From Synergistaceae bacterium (GTDB lineage Bacteria; Synergistota; Synergistia; Synergistales; Synergistaceae), in the NCBI GenBank assembly GCA_031269245.1, contig JAISZL010000019.1, positions 1 to 48,463 on the forward strand: a stretch of 48,463 nt of DNA. Reading direction: 5' to 3'. The translations under genes were made by a program, and so were the position numbers. Shown here piece after piece: positions 16,575-25,042 of this stretch; the first letter of the stretch is position 1, and each line of letters opens with the position of its first letter. Under the pieces are notes generated by a model. The model saw nothing but the letters and a program-made list of their open reading frames with translations. It ran no database searches and was not told the DNA's origin.

Positions 16575-18050
16575 TCATGCGTCCGCGCTTTTCGCATCGG
16601 GCTTCGACGCAAGCGTGAAGCACACCGCGGCTATGATCGCCGGGAACACGCCCGCGAGCCTGGCGTCGATGGTGGCGTTCATCGGTGAAATCTGCCAGAG
16701 CACCGTGCCTAGAAAGCCCGCCACCACAGTCCAGAACGCCGCCCGCCCCGTGTATCTCTTCCAAAAGAGCGTGCAGCAGGTAACGACCGCGAAGGGGTTA
16801 CCCATCGCGCCCCACGCGAAGGAGACTATCGTGTACACCATATTGGCGGGCAGCGTGAAGGCAAGCGCGCAAGCTACCAGCCCCACTATGAGGGTCACGA
16901 TGCGGGACACCATGAGCTCTTTTTTGGGGTCGAGTGCCCTGCCCTTCAGTATCACCGGCTTGAGTATGTTCTCAGTGAACTCCGACGACGTCACTATGAG
17001 CATCGAGTCGGCAGTCGAGAGCATGGCCGCTATGGCTCCCGTGATACACACTGACGCCAGGACCGGCGGGAATATCCTGAGGACGACCATGGGCATTATC
17101 TGCTCAGCGTCCGGGACTGCCCCGGGGCCGAATATCGCGAACCCCACGAGTCCTATAGTCACCGCCCCGGCGTACCCCAGGACGGTCCACGCTATAGCGA
17201 TGTTGCGCCCCAACTTCCACGCCCTCTCGTCCTTCAGGGACATGAACCTGACTGTCAGGTGGGGGCATCCGCCCAGGTACGCTATGAACCATGCCAGGTT
17301 ACTAGCGATCATGAACCCCGCCGCTAGCCCCTTGAGCCCGCCCGTCCAGGTCGGGTGGTCGGGGCCCGCCAACCGGAGGGCCTCCCCTATGCTGGAGGCG
17401 TAAACTTCCGGCGTCACGCTTATATAGTAGATACCCCACAGAGGGGCGACTATCAGCGTGAATATCATCAAGACAGACTGGATGCAGTCCGTGTATACCA
17501 CGCTCTGAAACCCGCCATACATCGTATACGGGATTATCACGACCACGGCGAGGATGATGCCCGCGTAGGCCGGGATGCCGAAGAGCGTGTTCAACGTCTT
17601 GCCGCCGCCGATCAGTTGAGCCTCCACGTAGAAGGCAAAGAGAAAAATGACTACAAAACTCGCGGCCAGCCTCAGAGCTGTAGCGGAAGGACTGTTCGAG
17701 TGGCGCTTGGCCAGCCAGTGGACGTATGTCTGGGCATCGAAGCGGTCGGCCTCCTGCCGCATTTTATTCGCGAGCACCGTCCAAGCGACGATATTGCCCA
17801 GCGCGAGTCCTATCGCCACCCACGCCGAGACGAGACCCGCAGCGAAGGCATAGCCCGGAAAACCCACGAGGCACCAAGCCGATTCTCCGGTGGCTCTCTC
17901 GGAGAGGGCAGCGGCCCAGCCCGGCACGTGCCGTCCTCCCATGTTGTAGTCCGTTGTGCTCTTGGCTTTGCGCCCCTGATACATGCCAAACGCCACTAGG
18001 AAAAGAAGATAACCGACGAGTACCACCAGGTTCGTTGTTGTGCTTTCCAT
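16575..18050 (-). CDS. Sodium:solute symporter (SSS/PutP family)
   Basis: A 491-residue integral membrane protein with about 13 hydrophobic segments. 'DYNMGGRHVPGWAAALSE', 'GYPGYAF'-like 'GFPGYAF' and 'AAMLSTADSMLIVTSSEF' match the sodium-binding and helix-8 regions of PutP/PanF transporters. The ATG at 18050 follows AGGAGG by eight bases; the frame is open to 18128, but that extension is not supported. Because it lies only 33 bp upstream of the five-subunit dehydrogenase, it most likely imports that enzyme's substrate, for example proline or a related imino/amino acid. Confidence 0.9.
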   Translation of the reverse strand: MESTTTNLVVLVGYLLFLVAFGMYQGRKAKSTTDYNMGGRHVPGWAAALSERATGESAWCLVGFPGYAFAAGLVSAWVAIGLALGNIVAWTVLANKMRQEADRFDAQTYVHWLAKRHSNSPSATALRLAASFVVIFLFAFYVEAQLIGGGKTLNTLFGIPAYAGIILAVVVIIPYTMYGGFQSVVYTDCIQSVLMIFTLIVAPLWGIYYISVTPEVYASSIGEALRLAGPDHPTWTGGLKGLAAGFMIASNLAWFIAYLGGCPHLTVRFMSLKDERAWKLGRNIAIAWTVLGYAGAVTIGLVGFAIFGPGAVPDAEQIMPMVVLRIFPPVLASVCITGAIAAMLSTADSMLIVTSSEFTENILKPVILKGRALDPKKELMVSRIVTLIVGLVACALAFTLPANMVYTIVSFAWGAMGNPFAVVTCCTLFWKRYTGRAAFWTVVAGFLGTVLWQISPMNATIDARLAGVFPAIIAAVCFTLASKPDAKSADA

Positions 18051-18465
18051 GCAAACAGCCTCCTTTTTTGTACAGCGAGCAGAATAAAAAAACAACAAAC
18101 AAAGCCGCCGTGAGTCAATGAGCATCATGCCGAACTCTTCAAACGTAAAAAGGCCGATTAAACAAATGATGGGTAAGTATAATGCACAGGAATAAATATT
18201 TCAATAGCTAAGTGTTTCAAGGAATAAATGTTTCTTGCAAATACAACTAGATTGCCTTTTTAAAGGCGAGGGGAAGCTCCTATCATACCAATTTGAAATC
18301 AAAGACCTGAAGGGTGAAGCGTTTAAACAGGTTCGGACAGCCGCTAGAGCCGCATCGAAAACAGCCTATTGATCGCGAATTTGTGTCAATAGTAAGAAGA
18401 AGAGCGTTGCAGAGTGGTTTTAGAGGTTATTTTGGATTAGTTCGGGTTGCGCTGGATTGATGAGT
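18051..18465. other. Gene-free region between the symporter and tRNA-Leu
   Basis: About 415 bp. It must hold the symporter promoter, but no convincing hexamer pair with 16-18 bp spacing was found. A direct repeat GGAATAAATATTTC / GGAATAAATGTTTC lies around 18191-18233. Copy A of the dispersed ~107-bp element occupies 18285-18390. Confidence 0.6.
18285..18390 (+). repeat. Dispersed ~107-bp element, copy A
   Basis: Begins ATACCAATTTGAAATCAAAG and ends GATCGCGAATTTGTGTCAAT. The same order of blocks is found at 34562-34665 and 37836-37944: CCTG, AAGGGTGAAGCGTT, AAACAGGTT, GCCGCATC, AAACAGCCT and TTGATCGCGAAT. Ends are imperfect inverted repeats (ATACCAATTTG against CGAATCGGTAT in copy C), so it resembles a non-coding, MITE- or REP-like unit. 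Confidence 0.85.
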
Positions 18466-18552
18466 TGGTGCGAAGGGGGGGACTTGAACCCCCATGCCCT
18501 TACGAGCACATGCTCCTGAGGCATGCGTGTCTACCGTTTCCACCACCTTCGC
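18466..18552 (-). tRNA. tRNA-Leu (anticodon CAG), CCA encoded
   Basis: On the reverse strand the acceptor arms GCGAAGG and CCTTCGC are followed by A and CCA. The anticodon stem CATGC/GCATG encloses the loop CTCAGGA, giving CAG, which reads CUG leucine codons. A long variable arm (about GTGCTCGTAAGGGCAT) is as expected for tRNA-Leu. The T-arm GGGGG-TTCAAGT-CCCCC is perfect. Length is 87 nt including CCA. Confidence 0.95.
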
Positions 18553-18853
18553 AGCGAGAAAGAGTCTACACTGTTTTTAGCGGCGCGTCAACTTATTTCG
18601 CACACTTCCTGTGGCAAGACAGAGGCAAACGCGCCAGACGCTGTAAAACCTTTCAATCACTCAATTATTTGAATTGGACGCACAATGTATCAATTGAGTA
18701 GTGTCAACGCTTGGCCCATTTTGATATGTTCGCCTTAAATGTTTGAAGCTCTCTACATTTAAGAAATTTTTACACCTGACTATCGGGCTTTATTTGCCCG
18801 CACACCTCCAGCAAGCGCCTCTTTGTCTCGTCGTCGGCTTCTTTCCAGTAATT

Positions 18854-19020
18854 TAGAGCCTGTCTAAAAACTCTTGTCTGTGGTGTATTATATAAATGGT
18901 CAAAACATACGCAGAACGAAAATGAGGAATCGGTATTGGATTGCATTCTTGCCAAGCTTGTAGATATAGAAAGATATACAGCGGGCAGGAATCCACAGCC
19001 AAGTATTTAGACAGGCTCTA
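18854..19020. mobile_element. 167-bp MITE-like element with perfect 15-bp terminal inverted repeats
   Basis: TAGAGCCTGTCTAAA at 18854-18868 is the exact inverse of TTTAGACAGGCTCTA at 19006-19020. The interior (about 137 bp) has no transposase; it contains only a short frame starting MRNRYWIAFLPSL before a stop. AGCCTGTCTAAA-type ends resemble those of IS5-group insertion sequences, but that assignment is from memory. It is best read as an internally deleted insertion sequence or a MITE. The flanks are AATT and AGGT, so no clear target duplication beyond the TA at the ends is visible. Confidence 0.75.
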
Positions 19021-19044
19021 AGGTCTTTGATTTCAAATTGGTAC
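19021..19044 (-). repeat. Fragment of the dispersed ~107-bp element, inverted
   Basis: AGGTCTTTGATTTCAAATTGGTAC is the reverse complement of the first ~23 bases of copy A. It abuts the end of the 167-bp inverted-repeat element exactly, so the two insertions may have been adjacent or nested. Together with copy A it brackets the tRNA-Leu segment in inverted orientation. Confidence 0.75.
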
Positions 19045-19124
19045 GAGATGCCCCGGCCGCGCCGCCGCTCCTACGAACACACATCCAAGAACGCCGCCCA
19101 ACGCGACCGGGAAATCAATCGAAT

Positions 19125-20594
19125 TTACACCGGGTAGGTACCATCAGCCAGCGGTTCGTCGAGCCCTACGTTTATCAACGTCTCCCTTGCGAATTTTTTT
19201 CGCAGGAAGTCCTTCGCGACCTGAGGGAACATCGCGTAAGAGAGGACGTCCTCCGGCTGGGTTGCCCACGCCGATATCTCGCCCTTCAGTTTCTCGAGCT
19301 CAGGGGCGATCTTTTCTCCCGGCCTGCACGTTATGGGAGGCTCTCCCTCCGTTGCCTTCCTCTGGATGTCGGGGTCCACCGGCGCCGGAGTACGTCCGTA
19401 GTAGCCCAGGAAATACTGCTTTACCTCCTTCGGGATGACCTTCCACCGCTCGCCGACGAGCACGTTCATCGCCGCCTGGGTGCCGACGATCTGGCTGGTC
19501 GGAGTCACCAGGGGCGGGTACCCCATCTCCCTGCGGACGCGCGGCACCTCCTCGAGCACGTCCTTGAGCTTGTCTATGGCGCTGCCCTCCTTGAGCTGGC
19601 TCTGGAGGTTGGAATACATCCCTCCAGGCACTTGGTAGAGCAGGATATTGATGTCCACTCCAGAGATGCCCATGATGATATCCTTGTACTTCTCCTTCAG
19701 CTTGGAGAAGTGATTGGCTACCGGAAGGAGCTTCTCCAGCGATATTTTTGTGTCGAGCATCCCGTTGGAGAGCGCGGCCACGATCGTCTCAGTGGCCGGC
19801 TGGCTAGTGCCCATTGAAAACGGCGATATCGCGCAGTCGCAGACGTCAGCCCCGGCCTCCAGGCCCTCGAGATACGCCATAGCGGCCAATCCGCTTGTGT
19901 AGTGGCTGTGGAGCTGAACGGGCAGATCCGCCTTGGACTTGATGGCCTCCACCAGCGAACGTGCCGCTACAGGAGTGAGGAGCCCCGCCATGTCCTTGAT
20001 GCATATGGAGTCCGCTCCCATGTCGGCCATGTCCCGTGCCTGCTTCGCGAAGAGGTCAAGCGTATGCACTGGGGATATCGTGTAGGATATGCACAACTGG
20101 AGGTGCGCGCCCTCGCGCTTGACCTGGTTTGCCGCAGCCTCCATGTTGCGCAAGTCGTTCAGCGCGTCGAATATGCGGATGATGTCTATACCATTACCAA
20201 CCATCCTCTTGACGAACTCCCGGACTACGTCATCGGCGTAGTGGCGGTAGCCGACGAGATTTTGGCCGCGCAGCAACATCTGGAGACGAGTCTTCTTCAC
20301 CCTCCGCCTTATCTCGCGCAGCCTCTCCCACGGGTCCTCGTCAAGGAAGCGCATCGCGGCGTCAAAAGTCGCGCCGCCCCACATCTCGAGCGAGTGATAG
20401 CCGACTTCGTCAAGAGCCTCGCATATCGGGAGCATGTCGCAAGTCCTGAGGCGAGTAGCCATTATGGACTGATGGGCGTCGCGGAGCGCGGTCTCCGTTA
20501 TCCCCACTGCGCGTCCTTTTGCGACGGATTTGGTATTTTCAGGTTTCGGCGAATTCTCAATAATTTTCTTTCTCGTATCGAATTGATCAGCCAT
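19125..20594 (-). CDS. Biotin-dependent carboxyltransferase (OadA/PycB type) without biotin domain
   Basis: A 489-residue protein of the pyruvate carboxylase / oxaloacetate decarboxylase carboxyltransferase family. Visible are 'TALRDAHQSIMATRLRTCDM', 'GGATFDAAMRFLDEDPWER', 'CIKDMAGLLTP' (the Lys that handles carboxybiotin) and 'QLHSHYTSGLA' (metal ligands). It ends after the conserved PYC_OADA region, and no 'AMKM' biotin-attachment motif is present, so the biotin carrier must be another gene. It interconverts pyruvate and oxaloacetate, or acts in a decarboxylase complex. ATG at 20594 follows GGAGGAAG. It has its own promoter and a hairpin in the leader. Confidence 0.9.
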   Translation of the reverse strand: MADQFDTRKKIIENSPKPENTKSVAKGRAVGITETALRDAHQSIMATRLRTCDMLPICEALDEVGYHSLEMWGGATFDAAMRFLDEDPWERLREIRRRVKKTRLQMLLRGQNLVGYRHYADDVVREFVKRMVGNGIDIIRIFDALNDLRNMEAAANQVKREGAHLQLCISYTISPVHTLDLFAKQARDMADMGADSICIKDMAGLLTPVAARSLVEAIKSKADLPVQLHSHYTSGLAAMAYLEGLEAGADVCDCAISPFSMGTSQPATETIVAALSNGMLDTKISLEKLLPVANHFSKLKEKYKDIIMGISGVDINILLYQVPGGMYSNLQSQLKEGSAIDKLKDVLEEVPRVRREMGYPPLVTPTSQIVGTQAAMNVLVGERWKVIPKEVKQYFLGYYGRTPAPVDPDIQRKATEGEPPITCRPGEKIAPELEKLKGEISAWATQPEDVLSYAMFPQVAKDFLRKKFARETLINVGLDEPLADGTYPV

Positions 20595-20630
20595 AGCGTG
20601 CTTCCTCCATCGAATAATCAATCACGGCCT

Positions 20631-20669
20631 GCGCATCGAGACTGATCCGCATGGGATGCCTCGATGCGC
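20631..20669 (-). promoter_or_regulatory. Leader hairpin of the carboxyltransferase gene
   Basis: A perfect 10-bp stem (GCGCATCGAG with CTCGATGCGC) around a 19-nt loop lies between the predicted transcription start (about 20668) and the ribosome binding site. It occupies the very 5' end of the mRNA, a position that often stabilises transcripts. No riboswitch class is recognised. Confidence 0.6.
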
Positions 20670-20674
20670 GAAGT

Positions 20675-20703
20675 ATCATAGCTTGTGTGAAAAACGATGT
20701 AAA
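20675..20703 (-). promoter_or_regulatory. Sigma-70-type promoter of the carboxyltransferase gene
   Basis: Reverse strand: TTTACA (20703-20698), 17-bp spacer, TATGAT (20680-20675). Each box matches the consensus at five of six bases, with optimal spacing. It shows that the gene is transcribed separately from rlmD upstream. Confidence 0.75.
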
Positions 20704-20746
20704 CAGCTATTTTCAAAGATACCGTCCGCGCTCGTTTAAAAACGCC

Positions 20747-22132
20747 TCAGCCTATAAAGCTCGATCTCATAACGCACACGCTCTCCACATGGGCCGTCTG
20801 CGGGAACATGTCGTAGGCGGCAAGGCTCTCCACCCTGTACATCCCGTCTTCAGCCATTCGAGCGACGTCGCGGGCAAGGGTCGCCGGATTGCAGGAGACG
20901 TATACGACAGTCTCAGGCGACATGAGCCTTATACCATTTATGACGTCTTCGGAGCAGCCGGCTCTGGGCGGGTCCAGTACCACGGCGTCGTATCTGTTGG
21001 GCGCCAAGGCTTCCGGCCTCCGCATGAAGGCCTCCGAGGACTCAGCGAAAATCCTCACGTTCGAAGCGCCGTTCATCTCCATGTTCTCCGCCATCCGCCT
21101 AGCGGCCGGGCGCCACTCCTCCACCGCGTCAACCTCCCCGGCGACCGATGCGAGAAACAGGGTGAGGCTCCCTACTCCACTATAGAGCTCCAGGAGCGAG
21201 GACGATCCGCTCTTTTCCAAAACGCCGCTTACGAATGAGAATATCCTCTCCGCCTGCGGTGCGTTGATCTGGAAGAAAGACGAGATGTCGAGGCGATATC
21301 TGTAATTTCCTAGCCGCGCGTTCAGGAATTTTTTCCCGCAGAGCGATTTGAAGAGAGGTCCCCAGACGAAGTTGTCCGAGCCGGTCTTGACGTTCATGAC
21401 CGATCCGGCCAAATCGGGATTTCGAGCCCCGAGTTTCTGGTGAATGTCCCGGAGCCTGCCGAACTCCCGGCCGCTCAAGTCTCGGGACAAGACGACGCCT
21501 GATAGGACCTCCCTCAAGCCGCCGCACTCCCCGTATCTCGCCGCGATATAGCGAATGTCGCCGACGCGTTTTCTCTCGTCGTAGCCCCTGAAGCCAGAGC
21601 CGGCGAGGGCGCATATGACATCAGACACCACCCGCTCCGCCTGAGGCTTCAGAATCGGACAGCCATCGAACGGAACTATGTTGTGGGATCTTCTCTCGTA
21701 GTAGCCAGCGGCACGACCTACCGGCAGGACTGCCTTGCTGCGGTACCCCCACTCCTCGGGCGACGGGAAGCACTCGACGGCGCAATCCAGGTTTAACCTC
21801 CCTATCCTTCGCATCGCGTCGGCGAGAATTTTTTTCTTGAGCTCCACTTGAGAACGATAGCTCGCGTGCTGCAACTGGCAGCCGCCGCAACGGCCGTAAG
21901 CCCCGCAACGCGGGGAAACCCTGTCGCCGGACGAATCCAATATATCCAGCACCTCGGCCGCGGCGTAATTTTTGCTCGACCGGACGACGCGGCACCTGAC
22001 CCGCTCACCCGGAAGCGCGCCCGGCAGGAAGACGACGAAGTTCTTCACATCCCCTGACTCGCAGCGCGCAACACCCTCTCCCTCGCTGTTGATCGAGGTT
22101 ACGCCGACCGTCGCAATTTCACCTTTCCTCAT
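20747..22132 (-). CDS. rlmD: 23S rRNA (uracil-5-)-methyltransferase, RlmD/RumA family
   Basis: A 461-residue methyltransferase. The N-terminal TRAM domain ('VGVTSINSEGEGVARCESG') is followed by an Fe-S cluster region ('CGAYGRCGGCQLQH'), and the C-terminal SAM-dependent domain contains 'LLELYSGVGSLTLFLA', 'DPPRAGCSEDV' and 'VYVSCNPATLARDV', whose Cys is the catalytic nucleophile. It makes m5U in 23S rRNA; whether at 1939, 747 or both cannot be told, since single-gene Gram-positive relatives (RlmCD) do both. It starts 65 bp after kor, behind a terminator. Confidence 0.9.
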   Translation of the reverse strand: MRKGEIATVGVTSINSEGEGVARCESGDVKNFVVFLPGALPGERVRCRVVRSSKNYAAAEVLDILDSSGDRVSPRCGAYGRCGGCQLQHASYRSQVELKKKILADAMRRIGRLNLDCAVECFPSPEEWGYRSKAVLPVGRAAGYYERRSHNIVPFDGCPILKPQAERVVSDVICALAGSGFRGYDERKRVGDIRYIAARYGECGGLREVLSGVVLSRDLSGREFGRLRDIHQKLGARNPDLAGSVMNVKTGSDNFVWGPLFKSLCGKKFLNARLGNYRYRLDISSFFQINAPQAERIFSFVSGVLEKSGSSSLLELYSGVGSLTLFLASVAGEVDAVEEWRPAARRMAENMEMNGASNVRIFAESSEAFMRRPEALAPNRYDAVVLDPPRAGCSEDVINGIRLMSPETVVYVSCNPATLARDVARMAEDGMYRVESLAAYDMFPQTAHVESVCVMRSSFIG

Positions 22133-22149
22133 CCGTCACCAGCCCGCCT

Positions 22150-22181
22150 GAAAAAAAAAGAGGGGCTGCGCGGCCCCTCTC
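22150..22181 (-). terminator. Intrinsic terminator of the korDABC operon
   Basis: On the reverse strand a GAGGGGC/GCCCCTC stem with a 6-nt loop (CGCGCA) is followed at once by nine U residues, a textbook intrinsic terminator. It lies 17 bp past the korC stop and just before rlmD. Confidence 0.92.
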
Positions 22182-22197
22182 CTCCGTGTCAAATATT

Positions 22198-22755
22198 CTA
22201 CTTCTTCTCCCTCATCAGCTTGTAGCCCTCGTCGAAGGCCCTACTGTTGAGTTCCTCCGTGCCCTTCGGCACGTTCTGTAATATCGTGTTCCTGATCGAC
22301 TCCGGCTTCATGTGACCCTGCAACTCCAGGACCCTGGCCACAGTACCGAGGGCGACCATGTTGGTCACTATCTCCCTGCCCAGCGTGTCGCGGGCGGTCT
22401 TGACGATTGGGAGGCGGTAAATTGCCGCGTTGACCTTCGGATCCTCTTGGACGAAGAAGTCGTCCAGGATGATCGTCCCTCCGTCCTTCGCGTCGTGAGC
22501 GTATTCGTCGCAGGCCTTCTGAGTGAGGATAACCTGAAGGTCAGGGTTGGCCGCCTTTGGATAATCGATCTCGCCTCGGGCTATGACCACCTCCGACTTG
22601 GAGGCTCCTCCCCTGGCCTCGGGGCCGTATGCCTGAGTCTGGACGGCATTGAGGCCTTCCTCCATCAGCGCCGCCGCCTGCCCTATGATGACCGCGGCGA
22701 GGATGACGCCCTGCCCTCCGGAGCCGGCTACGCGAATTTCATAACGGTCGCTCAT
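22198..22755 (-). CDS. korC: 2-oxoacid:ferredoxin oxidoreductase, gamma subunit
   Basis: A 185-residue gamma subunit. 'EIRVAGSGGQGVILAAVIIG' and 'QTQAYGPEARGGASKSEVVI' are hallmarks of KorC/VorC proteins. The start is the ATG at 22755, preceded by GGAGGTAACAGTT; the open frame extends further to 23250 but lies in another frame over korB and is not coding there. The gene is five bases after the korB stop. It completes the KorDABC complex, which converts a 2-oxo acid plus CoA into an acyl-CoA, CO2 and reduced ferredoxin. Confidence 0.93.
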   Translation of the reverse strand: MSDRYEIRVAGSGGQGVILAAVIIGQAAALMEEGLNAVQTQAYGPEARGGASKSEVVIARGEIDYPKAANPDLQVILTQKACDEYAHDAKDGGTIILDDFFVQEDPKVNAAIYRLPIVKTARDTLGREIVTNMVALGTVARVLELQGHMKPESIRNTILQNVPKGTEELNSRAFDEGYKLMREKK

Positions 22756-22760
22756 AACTG

Positions 22761-23579
22761 TTACCTCCCAGCCTTTTCGATTACTCTCGCGTACTTCTTG
22801 GTGTACTCCTCGCCGTCGGCCTTGTGGAAAAGCTCGCCTATGACATACTTGCCCTCGAGTTCCTCCGGCGGCATGGAGTCCGCCTTGGCCTTCATCACAC
22901 TGCGCTCCTTGAAGTAATTGAAGTTGTCGAGCGGACGCCCAAGTTTGTTCTTGCGGCCATACTGCGTGTGGCAGTGCGTCATGATCTCTATGACCGAAAA
23001 TCCGTCGTGCTGGATCCCCTTTTTGATGAGGGATTCGCAGAGCTGAGGCTGGGCTATCGTAGCCCTGGCGACTAACGTGGCGCCCGCGCCCGTCGCCAGT
23101 CGGCATATGTCGAAGGGCGGATCGACGGCGCCGTACGGGGCGGTCGAAGCTATGGCGCCCACCGGGGTCGTGGGCGACGCCTGCCCGCCGGTCATGCCGT
23201 ATATGCTGTTGTTCATGACGATGGCGCAGATGCCTATGTTCCTGCGGCACGCGTGGATGAAGTGATTGCCTCCGATGGCGGAGCAGTCTCCGTCGCCCAT
23301 CACGTCGATGACGGTGAGTTCGGGGTTGACCATCTTAACCCCGGTGGCGAAGGCAAGTGAACGGCCGTGCGCCGTATGCAGGGTGCATGTGTCGATATAT
23401 CCGGGCAGGCGGCTCGAGCAGCCTATGCCGGACGATATGACCGTCTTATCCGGGTCCCTGCCGAGCGAGGTCAGCGCGCGGAGCATCGCGTGCATGATGA
23501 TGCCGTGCCCGCAGCCGGGGCACCAAATATGCGGCATGAACTGCGAACGCAGCCATTTCATTACATTTTCGCGAGGCAT
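22761..23579 (-). CDS. korB: 2-oxoacid:ferredoxin oxidoreductase, beta subunit
   Basis: A 272-residue thiamine-diphosphate subunit. 'WCPGCGHGIIMHAMLRAL' provides Cys ligands and the TPP pocket; 'VMGDGDCSAIGGNHFIHA' with 'NNSIYGMTGGQASPTTP' is the GDG...NN cofactor motif. It pairs with KorA. The family includes 2-oxoglutarate, branched-chain and indolepyruvate-type enzymes; the KorDABC order and lengths fit a 2-oxoglutarate or broad 2-oxoacid enzyme of amino-acid fermenters. Confidence 0.95.
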   Translation of the reverse strand: MPRENVMKWLRSQFMPHIWCPGCGHGIIMHAMLRALTSLGRDPDKTVISSGIGCSSRLPGYIDTCTLHTAHGRSLAFATGVKMVNPELTVIDVMGDGDCSAIGGNHFIHACRRNIGICAIVMNNSIYGMTGGQASPTTPVGAIASTAPYGAVDPPFDICRLATGAGATLVARATIAQPQLCESLIKKGIQHDGFSVIEIMTHCHTQYGRKNKLGRPLDNFNYFKERSVMKAKADSMPPEELEGKYVIGELFHKADGEEYTKKYARVIEKAGR

Positions 23580-23580
23580 G

Positions 23581-24729
23581 TTATGCCACCTCCTTTATAA
23601 ACGCCATAATCTGCGATGGTTTGAAGAGCTCGCCGTTCAAAAGTGTCTTGGAGTGGGTCTCAGCCTTCCCTCCGACGGCCCTTTCGATCTCCAGGCTCAT
23701 CTGCCCCATGTTGAGCTCCGGGACGATCACGTGCTTGATGTCAGAGTCCACTACAAGTTTCTTGAGCTCCGCGTCGGCGAACGGCCATATGGTTATGGGG
23801 CGGAAGTGCCCCACCTTTATGCCCTGGCTGCGAAGCTCGCGCACCGCGCGGAGGGCCGAGCGCGCGACACAGCCGTAGGAGACGACCAGTATGTCCGCAT
23901 CCCCGAAGCTCTCCGCCGTGTACTCCACCACCTCGCTCCGCTTGCCCTCGACCTTCCTCAGTATTCTCGATATTTTCTTGTCTATGTCCTGCGCGTTGTT
24001 CGTGGGAAAGCCCCAATCGTTGGCGGTGAGGCCGGTCACATGCCAGTGATACCCGTCTCCGAAAGCGGCCATCGGAGGAATGTCGTCGCTCTCGTCCGCC
24101 AGATAGGGAATGAACCGGTCGGGGGCGCATGACGGTTTCTTGCGGTCTATCAGCTCTAGAGTGCTGGGATCGGGGATCACTATCCTCTCCCTCATGTGCC
24201 CGACCACCTCGTCCGTCATGATCAGCACCGGCTGGCGGAACCTCTCGGACATGTTGAACGCCTTGACGGTAAGGTCATAGCACTCCTGGACGGAGGACGG
24301 GGCATACGCTATCGTGGCGTGGTCTCCGTGCGTGCCCCATCTGGCCTGCATGACGTCGCCCTGGGAAACCTTCGTCGGCAAACCGGTGGACGGCCCTCCT
24401 CGCTGAACGTCCACACAGATGAACGGTATCTCAGCGATGTATCCGTACCCGAGAAGCTCCTGCTTCAGTGAGAAGCCAGGGCCTGACGTGCCTGTCATCG
24501 CCTTGGATCCCGCTATGGAAGCGCCGATAGTGGCTGCTATGCCGCCTATTTCGTCCTCCATCTGGATAAATTTACCCCCAAGTCTCGGAAGCTCCTCCGC
24601 CATAACCTCGGCTATTTCCGTCGAAGGGGTGATCGGGTACCCCCCGAAGAAACGGCAGCCGGCGTCGATGCCGCCCATAGCTATAGCCTTGTTACCCTGC
24701 CAAAATTCAGCCCTGGACATGTTATTCAC
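23581..24729 (-). CDS. korA: 2-oxoacid:ferredoxin oxidoreductase, alpha subunit
   Basis: A 382-residue alpha subunit: 'GGYPITPSTEIAEVMAEELP', 'FIQMEDEIGGIAATIGASIA', 'SGPGFSLKQELLGYG' and 'VDVQRGGPSTGLPTKVSQGD' are strongly conserved in KorA/VorB proteins. The GTG at 24729 overlaps the korD stop by eight bases; an ATG three codons later (24720) is an alternative start. Only one base separates it from korB. The substrate is a 2-oxo acid, probably from amino-acid deamination. Confidence 0.95.
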   Translation of the reverse strand: MNNMSRAEFWQGNKAIAMGGIDAGCRFFGGYPITPSTEIAEVMAEELPRLGGKFIQMEDEIGGIAATIGASIAGSKAMTGTSGPGFSLKQELLGYGYIAEIPFICVDVQRGGPSTGLPTKVSQGDVMQARWGTHGDHATIAYAPSSVQECYDLTVKAFNMSERFRQPVLIMTDEVVGHMRERIVIPDPSTLELIDRKKPSCAPDRFIPYLADESDDIPPMAAFGDGYHWHVTGLTANDWGFPTNNAQDIDKKISRILRKVEGKRSEVVEYTAESFGDADILVVSYGCVARSALRAVRELRSQGIKVGHFRPITIWPFADAELKKLVVDSDIKHVIVPELNMGQMSLEIERAVGGKAETHSKTLLNGELFKPSQIMAFIKEVA

Positions 24730-24922
24730 TCTCCTCCACCGTTATCGCAAAGTCCGGGCACATGTTTTCGCACTGACGGCAGCCTATGCAGTCGGAGACG
24801 CGAACGGGTTCGCACTTGACCTGGCCGTCCAGCTCCAACACCTTCTTAGGGCAAATGCCAATACAGAGGCCGCACCCCTTGCACCACACCTTGTTGATTT
24901 TTACGTTGAAACTCTTTGGCAA
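24722..24922 (-). CDS. korD: 2-oxoacid:ferredoxin oxidoreductase, delta (ferredoxin) subunit
   Basis: A small ferredoxin with two [4Fe-4S] motifs: 'CKGCGLCIGICPK' and 'CIGCRQCENMCPD'. The frame is open to a TTG at 25006 (94 aa), but that codon has no ribosome binding site. The TTG at 24922 follows AGGTGG by six bases and gives 66 aa beginning PKSFNVKINKVWCKGC after the initiator, close to other KorD proteins, so I prefer it. It is first in the operon, about 105 nt after the predicted transcription start. Confidence 0.88.
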   Translation of the reverse strand: MPKSFNVKINKVWCKGCGLCIGICPKKVLELDGQVKCEPVRVSDCIGCRQCENMCPDFAITVEESE

Positions 24923-25022
24923 AAAATCCACCTTCCTCCCTGGTCTTGTCCCAGAAAACACCGCAATCCATTCATCCCCCCATAGGAAAACGGATCTCGG
25001 CCTCAAAATTGTCGTCTTTGTC

Positions 25023-25042
25023 AGCTATATTGGAATATAGCT
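25023..25042. promoter_or_regulatory. Perfect 9-2-9 palindrome over the kor -10 box (operator candidate)
   Basis: AGCTATATT-GG-AATATAGCT is a perfect inverted repeat. It covers the -10 hexamer and the start-site region of the predicted korDABC promoter, the classic position for a repressor-binding site. The binding protein is unknown. Confidence 0.65.

Larger units (their letters stand above)
18553..19124. other. Gene-poor region with mobile-element debris
   Basis: About 570 bp between tRNA-Leu and the carboxyltransferase gene. It contains the 167-bp inverted-repeat element and an inverted fragment of the dispersed repeat. A reverse-strand frame entering at about 18853 and ending at 18770 encodes a charged peptide ('NYWKEADDETKRRLLEVCG') that could be the C-terminal relic of a gene cut by the element. 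I see no functional gene. Confidence 0.55.

Noticed and set aside
18447-18701. 84-codon plus-strand frame
   Set aside because: It is antisense to and spans the tRNA-Leu gene.
22756-23250. N-terminal extension of korC by 165 codons
   Set aside because: The extension overlaps korB in another frame and encodes a His/Arg-rich sequence. The ATG at 22755 has a ribosome binding site and matches the family start.
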